From positions 124,001 to 188,000 of the forward strand of contig NZ_BNAF01000001.1 of NCBI RefSeq assembly GCF_014653155.1: 64,000 nt of DNA, written 5' to 3'. The DNA is from Sphingobacterium griseoflavum. GTDB lineage: Bacteria > Bacteroidota > Bacteroidia > Sphingobacteriales > Sphingobacteriaceae. The notes under the pieces were generated by a model that saw only the letters and a program-made list of their open reading frames with translations, did no database searches and was not told the origin of the DNA. The translations under genes were made by a program, and so were the position numbers. Of the stretch, positions 16,487 through 25,124 are shown one piece after another. Position 1 is the stretch's first letter; each line of letters starts with the position of its first letter.

Positions 16487-18802
16487 ATGGTTAGATTCTT
16501 TTTATTAACCGTTTGTTTTCTGTACGGTATGCAGGGCTTTGCACAGCAAGTGGTTTTAAGCGGTATCTTGCGCGACGCGAGCACAGGAGAAACACTGATC
16601 GGGGCGGTTGTATCGACCGACAATAATGTGTATGCAACCAGCACAAATGCATATGGCTTCTTTTCCTTAACACTACCTGCCGGCAGATACAAGATCCAGT
16701 TGAGTTATGTAGGCTATGAAACGAAGGTCGAGGATTTGGAATTAAGTAGCAACAGACGCTTAAATTCCGAACTCAAACCGCTGGATAATGTATTGGATGA
16801 AGTTGTTGTTTCAGCCAAAAAAAAAGATGGTAATGTGCGTGACGCTCAAATGGGCGCTTTCAATATGACCATGGAAGAGATCAAGAATGTTCCAATATTG
16901 TTTGGCGAAAAGGATCTGTTGAAGACCATACAGCTCTTGCCTGGCGTACAGAGTGGGGGTGAAGGGTCAGCAAATTTCTATGTACGTGGTGGAGGTTCAG
17001 ACCAAAATCTAATTCTGTTGGACGAAGCGACCGTGTATAACGCTTCGCATTTGTTGGGCTTTTTCTCAACCTTCAACTCGGACGCCATCAAGGATGTGCA
17101 ATTGTATAAGGGTGGTATCCCCGCGCAATTCGGTGGACGGATCTCGTCGGTTCTGGATATCGCGATGCTGGATGGTAACCAAAAACGGTTCGCCGCTGAA
17201 GGAGGAATTGGATTGATCGCATCGCGACTAAAAATCGAGGCTCCTATCGTTAAAGACAAAAGTTCTTTCATGCTGAGTGGAAGAAGAACCTATGCCGATA
17301 TGTTTTTGAAATTATCAAATGATGAGGATATCAACAAAAGCAAGCTTTACTTTTACGATCTAAATGCTAAGCTAAACTTCAAATTGAATGACAGAAACAC
17401 CTTGTATCTGTCAGGTTACTTTGGAAAGGATGATCTAGGGTACTCAGACTTGTTTAGTTTTGATTGGGGAAACGCGACGGCAACGGTACGTTGGAACCAT
17501 ATTTTTAATGACAAACTATTCAGCAATACATCGCTAATATATAGCGATTTTACCTATAATGTGCAGGTTTCGAGTGATGATACCGACTTTACCATCGCTT
17601 CCAAAATTCTGAACTACGACCTAAAACAGGATTTTTCCTATTACGCTAGCAACAACAGTACGATACGTTTCGGCCTGAATGCCTTGCGGCAATCTATCCA
17701 GCCAGCAAGTTTAAGTGCTTCGCAAAGTACCAATGTAAATTCCATTTCCGTTGATACGCGTCAAGGCATAGATCTAGCGGCCTATATTTCGCACGAATGG
17801 AAACCTTTTGATCGCCTATCCCTGATTTACGGATTGCGTATAAACGATTTTATGGTGATGGGGCCAGGAACGTTCTACGATTTTGATGCCGAAGGCGAGG
17901 CGCTGGGCGAGACTTACTATGGCACGCGGGTTGCCAAGCATTATTTTAACCTAGAACCCCGTTTCTCCGCTAGCTATCTGCTGAGCGAAAAAAGTAGTGT
18001 AAAAGCCTCTTATAATCGTATCGCGCAAAATCTGCATCAGTTGACCAACACCACCTCGAGTTTACCCACCGACCAATATGTTGTAAGTAGTCTGAACATC
18101 AAGCCGCAGATAGCTAACCAAGCTGCTGTGGGCTACTTCCGTAACTTTATGGACGATGGCTACGAATTTTCCATGGAAGCCTATTACAAGTATATGCAAA
18201 ATCAAATCGATTTTAGGAATGGTGCCGATTTGCAGGCCAACCGCTTTCTGGAAGGTGAACTACTGTTTGGGATAGGACGAGCCTACGGTTTGGAATGGTA
18301 CGTTAGGAAGAACGTAGGTAAACTGACAGGCTGGATCAGTTATACTCTAGCAAAGAGCGAACGTCAATTTGATGGAATAGACGGGGGGGACTGGTTTCGG
18401 GCGCGACAAGATCGTACACACGATTTATCTGTGGTGGGTATGTATGCCCTGTCAAAGAGTTGGACACTGGGCACGACGTTTGTTTTTAATACTGGAAATG
18501 CAGTGACTTTTCCAAGTGGAAAGTACGAAGTAGATGGCAAGTCGATGTTCTATTACACGGAGCGTAACGGTTACCGCATGCCAAATTACTACCGTTTAGA
18601 CCTTTCCGCAACTTACGAACCGCAAAAGCCAAACAAGCGCTTCCACTCCAGTTGGACTTTTGGTGTTTATAATGCCTACAACAGACGAAACGCTTACATC
18701 ATTGATTTCCGTGACAGCGAAACAACGCCCAATGCAACGGAAGCCTATCAAGTGGCCCTGTTTGGCATCATACCCTCCGTAACGTGGAACTTTAAATTTT
18801 AA
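16487..18802 (+). CDS. TonB-dependent outer-membrane receptor
   Basis: A 771-residue outer-membrane transporter energised by TonB. A signal peptide (to about residue 20, GFAQ) is followed by a carboxypeptidase-regulatory-like beta-sandwich at about 22-105 (LSGILRDASTGETLIGAVVST). The plug domain covers about 110-240 (VQSGGEGSANFYVRGGGSDQNLILLDEATVYNASH is spread through it). A 22-strand barrel follows and ends in the aromatic VTWNFKF. It lacks a SusD neighbour. The next gene, 2 bases away, encodes a DUF4249 lipoprotein, a common pair in Bacteroidota whose substrate is unknown. Cotranscription with a secreted esterase and a propeller protein is likely. Confidence 0.93.
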   Translation: MVRFFLLTVCFLYGMQGFAQQVVLSGILRDASTGETLIGAVVSTDNNVYATSTNAYGFFSLTLPAGRYKIQLSYVGYETKVEDLELSSNRRLNSELKPLDNVLDEVVVSAKKKDGNVRDAQMGAFNMTMEEIKNVPILFGEKDLLKTIQLLPGVQSGGEGSANFYVRGGGSDQNLILLDEATVYNASHLLGFFSTFNSDAIKDVQLYKGGIPAQFGGRISSVLDIAMLDGNQKRFAAEGGIGLIASRLKIEAPIVKDKSSFMLSGRRTYADMFLKLSNDEDINKSKLYFYDLNAKLNFKLNDRNTLYLSGYFGKDDLGYSDLFSFDWGNATATVRWNHIFNDKLFSNTSLIYSDFTYNVQVSSDDTDFTIASKILNYDLKQDFSYYASNNSTIRFGLNALRQSIQPASLSASQSTNVNSISVDTRQGIDLAAYISHEWKPFDRLSLIYGLRINDFMVMGPGTFYDFDAEGEALGETYYGTRVAKHYFNLEPRFSASYLLSEKSSVKASYNRIAQNLHQLTNTTSSLPTDQYVVSSLNIKPQIANQAAVGYFRNFMDDGYEFSMEAYYKYMQNQIDFRNGADLQANRFLEGELLFGIGRAYGLEWYVRKNVGKLTGWISYTLAKSERQFDGIDGGDWFRARQDRTHDLSVVGMYALSKSWTLGTTFVFNTGNAVTFPSGKYEVDGKSMFYYTERNGYRMPNYYRLDLSATYEPQKPNKRFHSSWTFGVYNAYNRRNAYIIDFRDSETTPNATEAYQVALFGIIPSVTWNFKF

Positions 18803-18804
18803 AG

Positions 18805-19617
18805 ATGATGAAAGCGAGATTTTATTTATATATCCTTTTTTTCTTTGCGTTTTGGACTTCCTGCGAAGAAGTGATTGATATCAACCTCAATGACGCAGAT
18901 CCGCGTGTGGTAATCGAGGCCCAGCTGTCGGACTTAAGCACGGAACAACGTATTCGCGTGTCGCAGACTGTTGCCTTTACCGAATCAATCAGTGCTTCGC
19001 CTATATCCGACGCGCAAGTGTCGGTTACGGATAGTCGCGGTAGGGTATACACCTTCAACCACACGGAAGACGGATATTATATACATAGCGCCTTTAGGCC
19101 TGTTGCCGACAGACGCTATGATCTGCTGGTAGAGGTCGCAGGCGAACGTTTTGAATCCAGTTGTACCATGCCGCCTTTTGTCGAAGTGGATTCGGTAGGC
19201 ATCTTACAAGAAACATTGTTTGGCGATCCATATTATTTTGCAACTTTTAAATTCCAGGATCCGGCCGGTACGCCCAATTATTACAAGTATGATGTTTCCA
19301 TCAATAGCGCTAGATTTCGGTTTGCCAGTGCGTTGAGCGATAAGTTCAATGACGGTCTATATGTAACGCATCAAATTTCTGACAGAGATACAGAATTGGT
19401 CGTTGGAGACAGCATCGTCGTAAGGCGATATTGTGTCGACAGACGTGTGTTCGATTACTGGAACGAGTATCAATCCACTAATCCCGGTACGGCTGCTCCA
19501 GGCAACCCTACCTCAAATATATCCAATAATGCCTTGGGGTATTTTTCTGTAGCCTCCGTGAAAGAATTCGGGATGCGTATTCCCGAAGAAATGCCTACAG
19601 AAGGAGAGACGAATTAA
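18805..19617 (+). CDS. DUF4249 lipoprotein, partner of the TonB receptor
   Basis: A 270-residue lipoprotein with lipobox FWTSC (Cys20) followed by EEVIDINLNDADPRVVIEAQLSD, the signature opening of DUF4249. The conserved features include a carboxypeptidase-like beta domain (SPISDAQVSVTDSRGRVYTF) and the C-terminal GYFSVASVKEFGMRIPEE. ATG codons at 18805 and 18808 are both usable. It begins 2 bases after the TonB receptor, so the two are almost certainly translated from one message and probably form a surface complex comparable to SusC/SusD. Its stop codon overlaps that of the convergent deacetylase gene (19614-19617), leaving no room for a separate terminator. Confidence 0.9.
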   Translation: MMKARFYLYILFFFAFWTSCEEVIDINLNDADPRVVIEAQLSDLSTEQRIRVSQTVAFTESISASPISDAQVSVTDSRGRVYTFNHTEDGYYIHSAFRPVADRRYDLLVEVAGERFESSCTMPPFVEVDSVGILQETLFGDPYYFATFKFQDPAGTPNYYKYDVSINSARFRFASALSDKFNDGLYVTHQISDRDTELVVGDSIVVRRYCVDRRVFDYWNEYQSTNPGTAAPGNPTSNISNNALGYFSVASVKEFGMRIPEEMPTEGETN

Positions 19618-20240
19618 ATGTCCATGGCGGGTCTTAGCACATCAAAAGTAAACCCGCGACTTTGAAAATATTCGATCGCCTTTGGCAGGGTGTAGCGGAT
19701 TCGTGGAATGGCTTTGATATTGTCATGGAAGACAATGATAGAGCCATTCTTGCTATGTTTAACGACATTTCTGAAACACTCTTCTGGACTTAGCTTCGTG
19801 TCGAAATCTCCAGATAGTACATCCCAAAAAACCACTTCAAAACTGGGATAGATGCGCCGGAGCTGTGATTTCTTCGCTCGGCCGTAAGGAGGTCTAAACA
19901 ATGATGTTTTTGTAAGTTCTTCGCACTCTGCAATGTTTGCAAGATAGGCATCATCCCGCGTGTTCCAGCCTTTCAAATGATTGTACGTGTGGTTCGCTAC
20001 CTGATGGCCTTCACGTTGTGTACGGTGGAATAAATCGGGATATTTGTTGATGTTATCCCCCACGCAAAAGAACGTACCTTTGATTTGGTAGCTGGCAAGT
20101 GTATCGAGTATAAAGGGGGTGATTTCCGGGATGGGCCCATCATCAAAGGTAAGGTATAAAACTTTGTCTTTTCTAGATCTGTTGAACGTCACTTTGGGGT
20201 ACAGCCAACGTAAAAAAAAAGGTGCATTAACAAAATACAT
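19614..20240 (-). CDS. polysaccharide deacetylase, NodB homology
   Basis: A carbohydrate esterase family 4 enzyme, which removes N- or O-acetyl groups from glycans such as peptidoglycan or chitin-like polymers. NodB motifs are all visible: TFDDGP (catalytic Asp and metal Asp), HTYNH (metal ligands), RPPYGR and the late IVFHDN His. The ATG at 20240 (MYFVNAPFFLRWLYPKVTF) gives 208 residues and fits the usual start of this small Bacteroidota subfamily. The upstream ATG at 20267 is possible. An N-terminal hydrophobic stretch may attach the protein to the membrane. It diverges from the TolC gene. Its 3' end overlaps the DUF4249 gene by 4 bases. Confidence 0.9.
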   Translation of the reverse strand: MYFVNAPFFLRWLYPKVTFNRSRKDKVLYLTFDDGPIPEITPFILDTLASYQIKGTFFCVGDNINKYPDLFHRTQREGHQVANHTYNHLKGWNTRDDAYLANIAECEELTKTSLFRPPYGRAKKSQLRRIYPSFEVVFWDVLSGDFDTKLSPEECFRNVVKHSKNGSIIVFHDNIKAIPRIRYTLPKAIEYFQSRGFTFDVLRPAMDI

Positions 20241-20298
20241 GTTGCTAATCTCGGATTTTTGTCTCAAATTTAGGAATCATTTATTATTAAATCACGAA

Positions 20299-21651
20299 AT
20301 GATCCGAAAATTATCATCCTGTCTATTTGTTTGGCTGGTTTTTGTCTGTTGTCGATGTTCCGTAGCCTATGCACAGGTTAGTTTGGAGCAGGCGATACAA
20401 CAAACGCTAGATCGGAATTTACAGATACGTCAGGCAGAATTTGGCTATCAGATCAGCGAACAAAATTTGTATCAATCCAAATCAGAACTCTATCCGAATC
20501 TTTCCTTCGGATTGAGTGGTGGCTACAATTATGGTTTACTATTCGATCAGACGACAGGCCAGTTGATTCGTGGAAGCTCCAATACCAGCGCAGGCGCAAA
20601 TGTGGGGTCGAGCGTCGCAATTTTCCAGGGTTTTCAGAAGATTAACCAAATAAAAGCCAATAAAATTCAGCTATCGATCGATGCTTCTGAAGTGGATAAA
20701 ATTAAAAATGATTTGATTCTATCGGTGGTTACAAATTATCTAGAAGCTATCACGAACAGTGAGTTGTATGAAGCGGCGAAGCAGCAGGCAAGGCTCTCGC
20801 GCGAGCAGCTGCGGCAAGATAGCATTCAGTTTGCCGTAGGCAATAAGACGATCGCCGATATTGCCCAATCTGAAAACCAAGTGGCCACGGACGAACTCAG
20901 TATTATGACATCGGAGAATGCCTATGAACTTTCGCTGCTCAACTTAAGGCAGTTGATGGAGTTGTCTCCCGATACGATGTTTACATTGGAAAAGCCCGAT
21001 ATTGCAGCAATTATGGCCGAATATGCGATACTCTCTTTTGATGAGGTCTTCGAAAAAGCGCTCACCACCCAGCCCATTGTCGAGCAGGCGGGGTACAACA
21101 TCGCCTTGGCGAAGAAAAATATTGATATCGCGAAAGGAGCTTACTATCCCGCTATCACCTTGTCCACTGGTTACGGTACCAATTATTCATCACAATTTTT
21201 AAACTTGCAAACGCTAAATCCATTGCCTTTCTTCACGCAATTTAACCGTAACAAGACTTTTCAGAGTCAAGTAGGCATCAACGTGCCAATATTTAACAAC
21301 AACCGAACAAAGGTCGCGGTAAATAAGGCGAGGTTGGGTTATCTACAAGCTCAAACGGAAGACGCCATTACGCGCCGCAACCTACAGAAGACCATAGGTC
21401 AAGCCATTTTAGATCTCAAGTTTGCTAACAAACAATATTTCACTTCCCAAGTAGCATTCAATTCTTCCCAAGTGGCTTTCGAAGCTATCAAGGAACGGTA
21501 TGATGTGGGGATGGCAAATTCCATAGAAATGTTTACGGCCCAAACCAATATGAACAGGGCTGAGTTTGAGATGATCCGTAGAAGATATGAAATGGTCTTT
21601 CGGGGAAAAGTAATCGATTATTATATTGGCAATCCAATAACTCTAAATTAA
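20299..21651 (+). CDS. TolC-family outer-membrane efflux protein
   Basis: A 450-residue TolC-like channel protein. The ATG at 20299 begins MIRKLSSCLFVWLVFVCCRCSVAYAQ, a signal peptide with cleavage after AQ. The frame extends upstream to 20119 without coding character. The mature protein starts VSLEQAIQQTLDRNLQIRQAEFGYQISEQNL and has the two repeats of long helices and short beta strands of outer-membrane efflux proteins, for example YLQAQTEDAITRRNLQKTI. The HlyD-type adaptor follows 7 bases after its stop, so the two are one unit. TolC channels form trimers that join an inner-membrane pump through the adaptor. No ABC or RND pump gene follows here. Confidence 0.94.
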   Translation: MIRKLSSCLFVWLVFVCCRCSVAYAQVSLEQAIQQTLDRNLQIRQAEFGYQISEQNLYQSKSELYPNLSFGLSGGYNYGLLFDQTTGQLIRGSSNTSAGANVGSSVAIFQGFQKINQIKANKIQLSIDASEVDKIKNDLILSVVTNYLEAITNSELYEAAKQQARLSREQLRQDSIQFAVGNKTIADIAQSENQVATDELSIMTSENAYELSLLNLRQLMELSPDTMFTLEKPDIAAIMAEYAILSFDEVFEKALTTQPIVEQAGYNIALAKKNIDIAKGAYYPAITLSTGYGTNYSSQFLNLQTLNPLPFFTQFNRNKTFQSQVGINVPIFNNNRTKVAVNKARLGYLQAQTEDAITRRNLQKTIGQAILDLKFANKQYFTSQVAFNSSQVAFEAIKERYDVGMANSIEMFTAQTNMNRAEFEMIRRRYEMVFRGKVIDYYIGNPITLN

Positions 21652-21658
21652 CATATAC

Positions 21659-22978
21659 ATGGCAAAGAAGAAAAGTAAACTTCCTCTTATATTGGTCATA
21701 TCCGCCGTCGTAATTTTAGTCCTGGTAGTGCTGGGAAACAAGTTCGGCTGGTTTGGTGATGGGGCTGTTCAAAAGGTGTCGGTAGATATGGTGCAGGAGA
21801 AGACCATCTCGGAGCTGGTATCAGCGAGCGGAAAGGTGCAGCCGGAGTTTGAAGTGAAGCTTAGCTCCGAGGTATCGGGTGAAATCATTGAACTGAATGT
21901 GCGGGAGGGCGATCGCGTACAAAAAGGCCAAGTATTGTGCCGTGTCAAACCCGACTTATTGCAGTCAAGCTATGATCAAGTAGCTGCGATGGTCAGTCAG
22001 CAACAAGCTAATCTTGCCGTGTCGCAGCAGATGTTGAAACAGCAGGAAGCAAATTTTGTAAATATTGAAGCAACCTATAACCGCAGTTTGGAATTGTTTA
22101 ATAAACGGGTGATATCTGCTTCGGAGATGGATAAGGCGCGAGCGGATTATGAAGGTGCGCGCGCTAGTTTGGAGTCGCAACGCCAACAGGTAGTTGCCTC
22201 GAGATTTGGCGTTAATCAATCACAGGCACAGCTTCAGGAAGCAGGAAATAGCCTGTCGCGCACAACAATTTACGCTCCCGCAGATGGGATCATATCTTTG
22301 CTGTCCATCGAGCTGGGCGAACGTGTCGTGGGAACAGCCCAAATGGCTGGAACTGAAATCATGCGTATTGCCAATATGTCGACCATGGAAGTAAATGTGG
22401 AAGTAAATGAGAACGATATCAACCGGGTAAAAGTGGATGACACGGCTACGATCGAAGTAGACGCTTTTCAGGGTAGAAAGTTTAAAGGGGTCGTAACCGA
22501 GATTTCCAGTTCTTCCACGTCTACCGGATCGGGTACGACGATGACGACAACAGCTGAACAAGTAACAAATTTTAATGTGAAAGTACGCATAGAACCTACG
22601 TCCTATGCCGACCTGATCGCAGATAAAGAGGCTAGTGTCTCACCATTCAAGCCGGGCCTATCCGCTACGGTTCAAATACATACTAAGTCGGACAAAGGAC
22701 TTATTGTGCCGATACAGGCCGTCACCGTACGTTCCGATCCCAGCAAGGCTGATTCATCCAGTTCGGATATAGATATTAAAGAATATGTTTTTGTGTTGGA
22801 AGGAGATGCCGTGCAGCAGGTCGTAGTCACCACCGGTATTCAAGACGATAGTAATATCATCATCAAGTCCGGCTTGAAAAAAGGACAGGAAGTTGTTTCA
22901 AGGCCTTTCAATGCCATTTCGAAAACTTTACAGGATGGGACGAAAGTAAAAAAAGTAGCAGCAAATGAATTGAAGTAA
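21659..22978 (+). CDS. HlyD/MacA-type periplasmic adaptor subunit
   Basis: A 439-residue membrane-fusion protein. An N-terminal transmembrane anchor (LPLILVISAVVILVLVVL, about residues 7-24) is followed by the split biotinyl-lipoyl domain (ELVSASGKVQPEFEVKLSSEVSGEI and later IYAPADGIISLLS). In between lies a coiled-coil hairpin at about 105-190 rich in Gln and Ala. The beta-barrel domain follows with VEVNVNENDINRV-like sequence. It would link the upstream TolC to an inner-membrane pump. MacA homologues are normally followed by a MacB-type ABC permease, but here the next gene encodes a helix-hairpin-helix protein. The pump must therefore be encoded elsewhere. Confidence 0.93.
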   Translation: MAKKKSKLPLILVISAVVILVLVVLGNKFGWFGDGAVQKVSVDMVQEKTISELVSASGKVQPEFEVKLSSEVSGEIIELNVREGDRVQKGQVLCRVKPDLLQSSYDQVAAMVSQQQANLAVSQQMLKQQEANFVNIEATYNRSLELFNKRVISASEMDKARADYEGARASLESQRQQVVASRFGVNQSQAQLQEAGNSLSRTTIYAPADGIISLLSIELGERVVGTAQMAGTEIMRIANMSTMEVNVEVNENDINRVKVDDTATIEVDAFQGRKFKGVVTEISSSSTSTGSGTTMTTTAEQVTNFNVKVRIEPTSYADLIADKEASVSPFKPGLSATVQIHTKSDKGLIVPIQAVTVRSDPSKADSSSSDIDIKEYVFVLEGDAVQQVVVTTGIQDDSNIIIKSGLKKGQEVVSRPFNAISKTLQDGTKVKKVAANELK

Positions 22979-23006
22979 TTGCCATATCGGCAAGGGAGGG
23001 TACGAT

Positions 23007-23915
23007 ATGAAGAAATTCGCTTTGTTTTTCAAGTTGACGGCGCATGAACAGCGTGGTTTCCTTGTCGTGCTCTTTGTGATCGTTCTTCTACAAATGGGCC
23101 CTCTTTTCCACCGCGCTTTTTTTCAATCAAATGGTAGCGCATTGGAAGACCTGGTATCATTCGACGAAGCCAAACCGCAAGGGTCATCCGATCGATATGC
23201 CGAAAATCTTGCCGATTATCATCCTGAGCTTCGTCATCCGAAGTCACATGTGTTAAAGCCTTTTGACCCGAATGGGCTGCCCGAAGAACAATGGCGGTTG
23301 ATGGGCTTTTCCGATAAGCAAATTCGCGTAATTAAAAATTATGAAAAAAAAGGTGGACGTTTCTACCGTGCTTCAGATGTTAAGAAAATTTATGCAATAT
23401 CCGAATCTGACTTTCAGCGGATATCGCCTTTTCTACGGTTTGCCGACGAATCTCCTCGGAATGATCCGCGTTCTTCGACTAAACAGTGGGTCGATGCTGC
23501 ACGCTCTGCATCCGAGACCCCGGTGGATATGAATGAAGCAGATACGATAGCTTGGAAGCGCTTGCCCGGAATCGGTTCCGTACTTTCCAAACGTATCGTA
23601 AAGTTTCGTGATCGCTTAGGAGGATTTCATAAGATCGATCAGTTGCGTGAAGTCTATGGGATATCGGAAGAAACGATGGCTCGTATCCGTAGTTTGCTGC
23701 TGGTAACGAACGATGGCGTGCAGAAGCTATCTGTAAACCGGTTGTCCGAGGCAGAACTGTCGGCTCATCCGTACATTTCCGCACGTGATGCTCGTCATAT
23801 CGTTCGGTACCGCGAACAGCACGGCTCTTTTCAAGATATGGCAGATCTCAAAAAAAATTATGCGTTAGATCCTGATTTTTTGCTTAAAATTGAACCATAT
23901 TTACAATTCAATTGA
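23007..23915 (+). CDS. membrane-anchored helix-hairpin-helix protein, ComEA-like
   Basis: A 302-residue protein with one N-terminal transmembrane segment (GFLVVLFVIVLLQMGPLF, about 13-32) and at least three helix-hairpin-helix units. These are near 90-125 (LMGFSDKQIRVIKNYEKKGG), 175-215 (DTIAWKRLPGIGSVLSKRIVKFRDRLGGF) and the C-terminus (SARDARHIVRYREQHGSFQDM). These motifs bind DNA backbone non-specifically, as in ComEA, which receives incoming DNA during transformation. The topology would place them outside the cytoplasm. Such proteins are widespread in Bacteroidota and their role is unproven. The gene starts 28 bases after the adaptor and ends 6 bases before apt. Confidence 0.85.
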   Translation: MKKFALFFKLTAHEQRGFLVVLFVIVLLQMGPLFHRAFFQSNGSALEDLVSFDEAKPQGSSDRYAENLADYHPELRHPKSHVLKPFDPNGLPEEQWRLMGFSDKQIRVIKNYEKKGGRFYRASDVKKIYAISESDFQRISPFLRFADESPRNDPRSSTKQWVDAARSASETPVDMNEADTIAWKRLPGIGSVLSKRIVKFRDRLGGFHKIDQLREVYGISEETMARIRSLLLVTNDGVQKLSVNRLSEAELSAHPYISARDARHIVRYREQHGSFQDMADLKKNYALDPDFLLKIEPYLQFN

Positions 23916-23921
23916 CCATCT

Positions 23922-24452
23922 ATGTTAGAAGACCGTCTGAAAGCTGTGATTCGGGATATTCCTGATTTTCCCCAGCCAGGTATCGTTTTTAAAGATATTA
24001 CACCGGTGTTGAAAGATCAGCAACTGAGCGCTGCCATCGTAGACGAACTGGCAACACGTTTGCAAGGGATGGTTATAGATGCTATCGCCGGTGTTGAAAG
24101 CCGTGGTTTTCTGTTCGGAATGATGCTGGCTAACAAATTGGGAATACCGTTTATTCCCATCCGCAAACAAGGGAAGCTGCCGGCCAAAACAATTTCGGAA
24201 TCGTATAAGCTCGAGTATGGACAGGCAACGATCGAAGTTCATCAAGATGCGTTCGCCCCAGGTAGCCGTATTCTGATTCATGATGATCTTTTGGCGACAG
24301 GAGGAACGGTAGTGGCAGCCTCCAAGCTCATTGAAAAATTGGAAGGCGTGGTGGTTGGCTATGCCTTTATCATCAGTTTAGATTTTTTGCATAGCTCGGG
24401 CAGATTAACGAGGTTTAGCGATAATATTATAGCGCTGGCGCGCTATGCGTAG
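23922..24452 (+). CDS. apt: adenine phosphoribosyltransferase
   Basis: A 176-residue purine salvage enzyme that joins adenine and PRPP to form AMP and pyrophosphate. The family hallmarks are DIPDFPQPGIVFKDITP near the N-terminus, GVESRGFLFG (adenine side), and the PRPP-binding loop ILIHDDLLATGGT at about 120-132. Length is typical. The ATG at 23922 lies 6 bases after the helix-hairpin-helix gene, so it is read with it. A strong bidirectional terminator follows at 24490-24546. Confidence 0.97.
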   Translation: MLEDRLKAVIRDIPDFPQPGIVFKDITPVLKDQQLSAAIVDELATRLQGMVIDAIAGVESRGFLFGMMLANKLGIPFIPIRKQGKLPAKTISESYKLEYGQATIEVHQDAFAPGSRILIHDDLLATGGTVVAASKLIEKLEGVVVGYAFIISLDFLHSSGRLTRFSDNIIALARYA

Positions 24453-24489
24453 CGGTGCCAAGTCTTCGACTGCAAAAATTGCGATATGT

Positions 24490-24546
24490 AAAACAGTTGG
24501 TGCCTATGGGTAGCGAGGCTATGCAGCCATAAACACCAACTGTTTT
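24490..24546. terminator. bidirectional terminator between apt and the minus-strand lipoprotein gene
   Basis: AAAACAGTTGGTG (24490-24502) pairs perfectly with CACCAACTGTTTT (24534-24546). A 31-base interior contains a weaker inner stem. A-runs on the outer side give T-runs on both strands. Confidence 0.85.
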
Positions 24547-24560
24547 GCTATATGCATCTT

Positions 24561-25124
24561 TTAATGATGGAATGAAGCCCGTATGGTGTAATGTCTGTCG
24601 CCCAACAATAAGACAGACTGTTCTTTTTCAAGGCTATATGCACTATCACGTTGGTAATTGAGCGTTTCGGTCGTTTGGTATAGGGAGTTTTTAACAGTAC
24701 GCCTGATTACAAATCCGTTGGGTACATTATCCTTATCGTAACGTATCTCTACCGATGAAAGTTCTACCTTCGGATCGTTGGCTGTAAAAACAACTTTGCC
24801 TGCCGTACTATCTTTTTTTAGGACACCTGCATAGACTGGCTTGTTGAGATCTATGCTGGAAAAACTAGCTAACTCGTTGTTCCAATCGCTGATCTTTAAC
24901 GCTTTCGTTTCTGAAAGACTATCTTTTTCGACCGTTTTTGTTATTAAAGGATCTTCTTTATCCAGTCTGGCGATCTCTTCTTTGAAAAAATGCGGAATAT
25001 CAAATTGCTTTTCTTTAGCAGCCCCTGCTGGAGGAGGCGTCGAACTGCAAGAAAAAAGCAGAGCAGCAATGGCGCTGGCCGCTGCTGCTCTACAAATGAG
25101 TTTATATGTTCTATACCAAGACAT
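24561..25124 (-). CDS. lipoprotein of unknown function, overlapping gpmI
   Basis: A 187-residue predicted lipoprotein. A long N-terminal signal (AAAASAIAALLFSC) gives a lipobox with Cys26. A Pro/Ala-rich linker and a polar helical part follow. The C-terminal half is beta-rich (KVVFTANDPKVELSSVEIRYDKDNVPNGFVIRRTVKNSLYQTTETL is spread over strands). No family was recognised. The start codon at 25124 lies inside the last codons of gpmI (overlap 25111-25124), so translation is probably coupled and the two are one operon. This pairing looks to be of convenience; nothing suggests a glycolytic role. Confidence 0.8.
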   Translation of the reverse strand: MSWYRTYKLICRAAAASAIAALLFSCSSTPPPAGAAKEKQFDIPHFFKEEIARLDKEDPLITKTVEKDSLSETKALKISDWNNELASFSSIDLNKPVYAGVLKKDSTAGKVVFTANDPKVELSSVEIRYDKDNVPNGFVIRRTVKNSLYQTTETLNYQRDSAYSLEKEQSVLLLGDRHYTIRASFHH

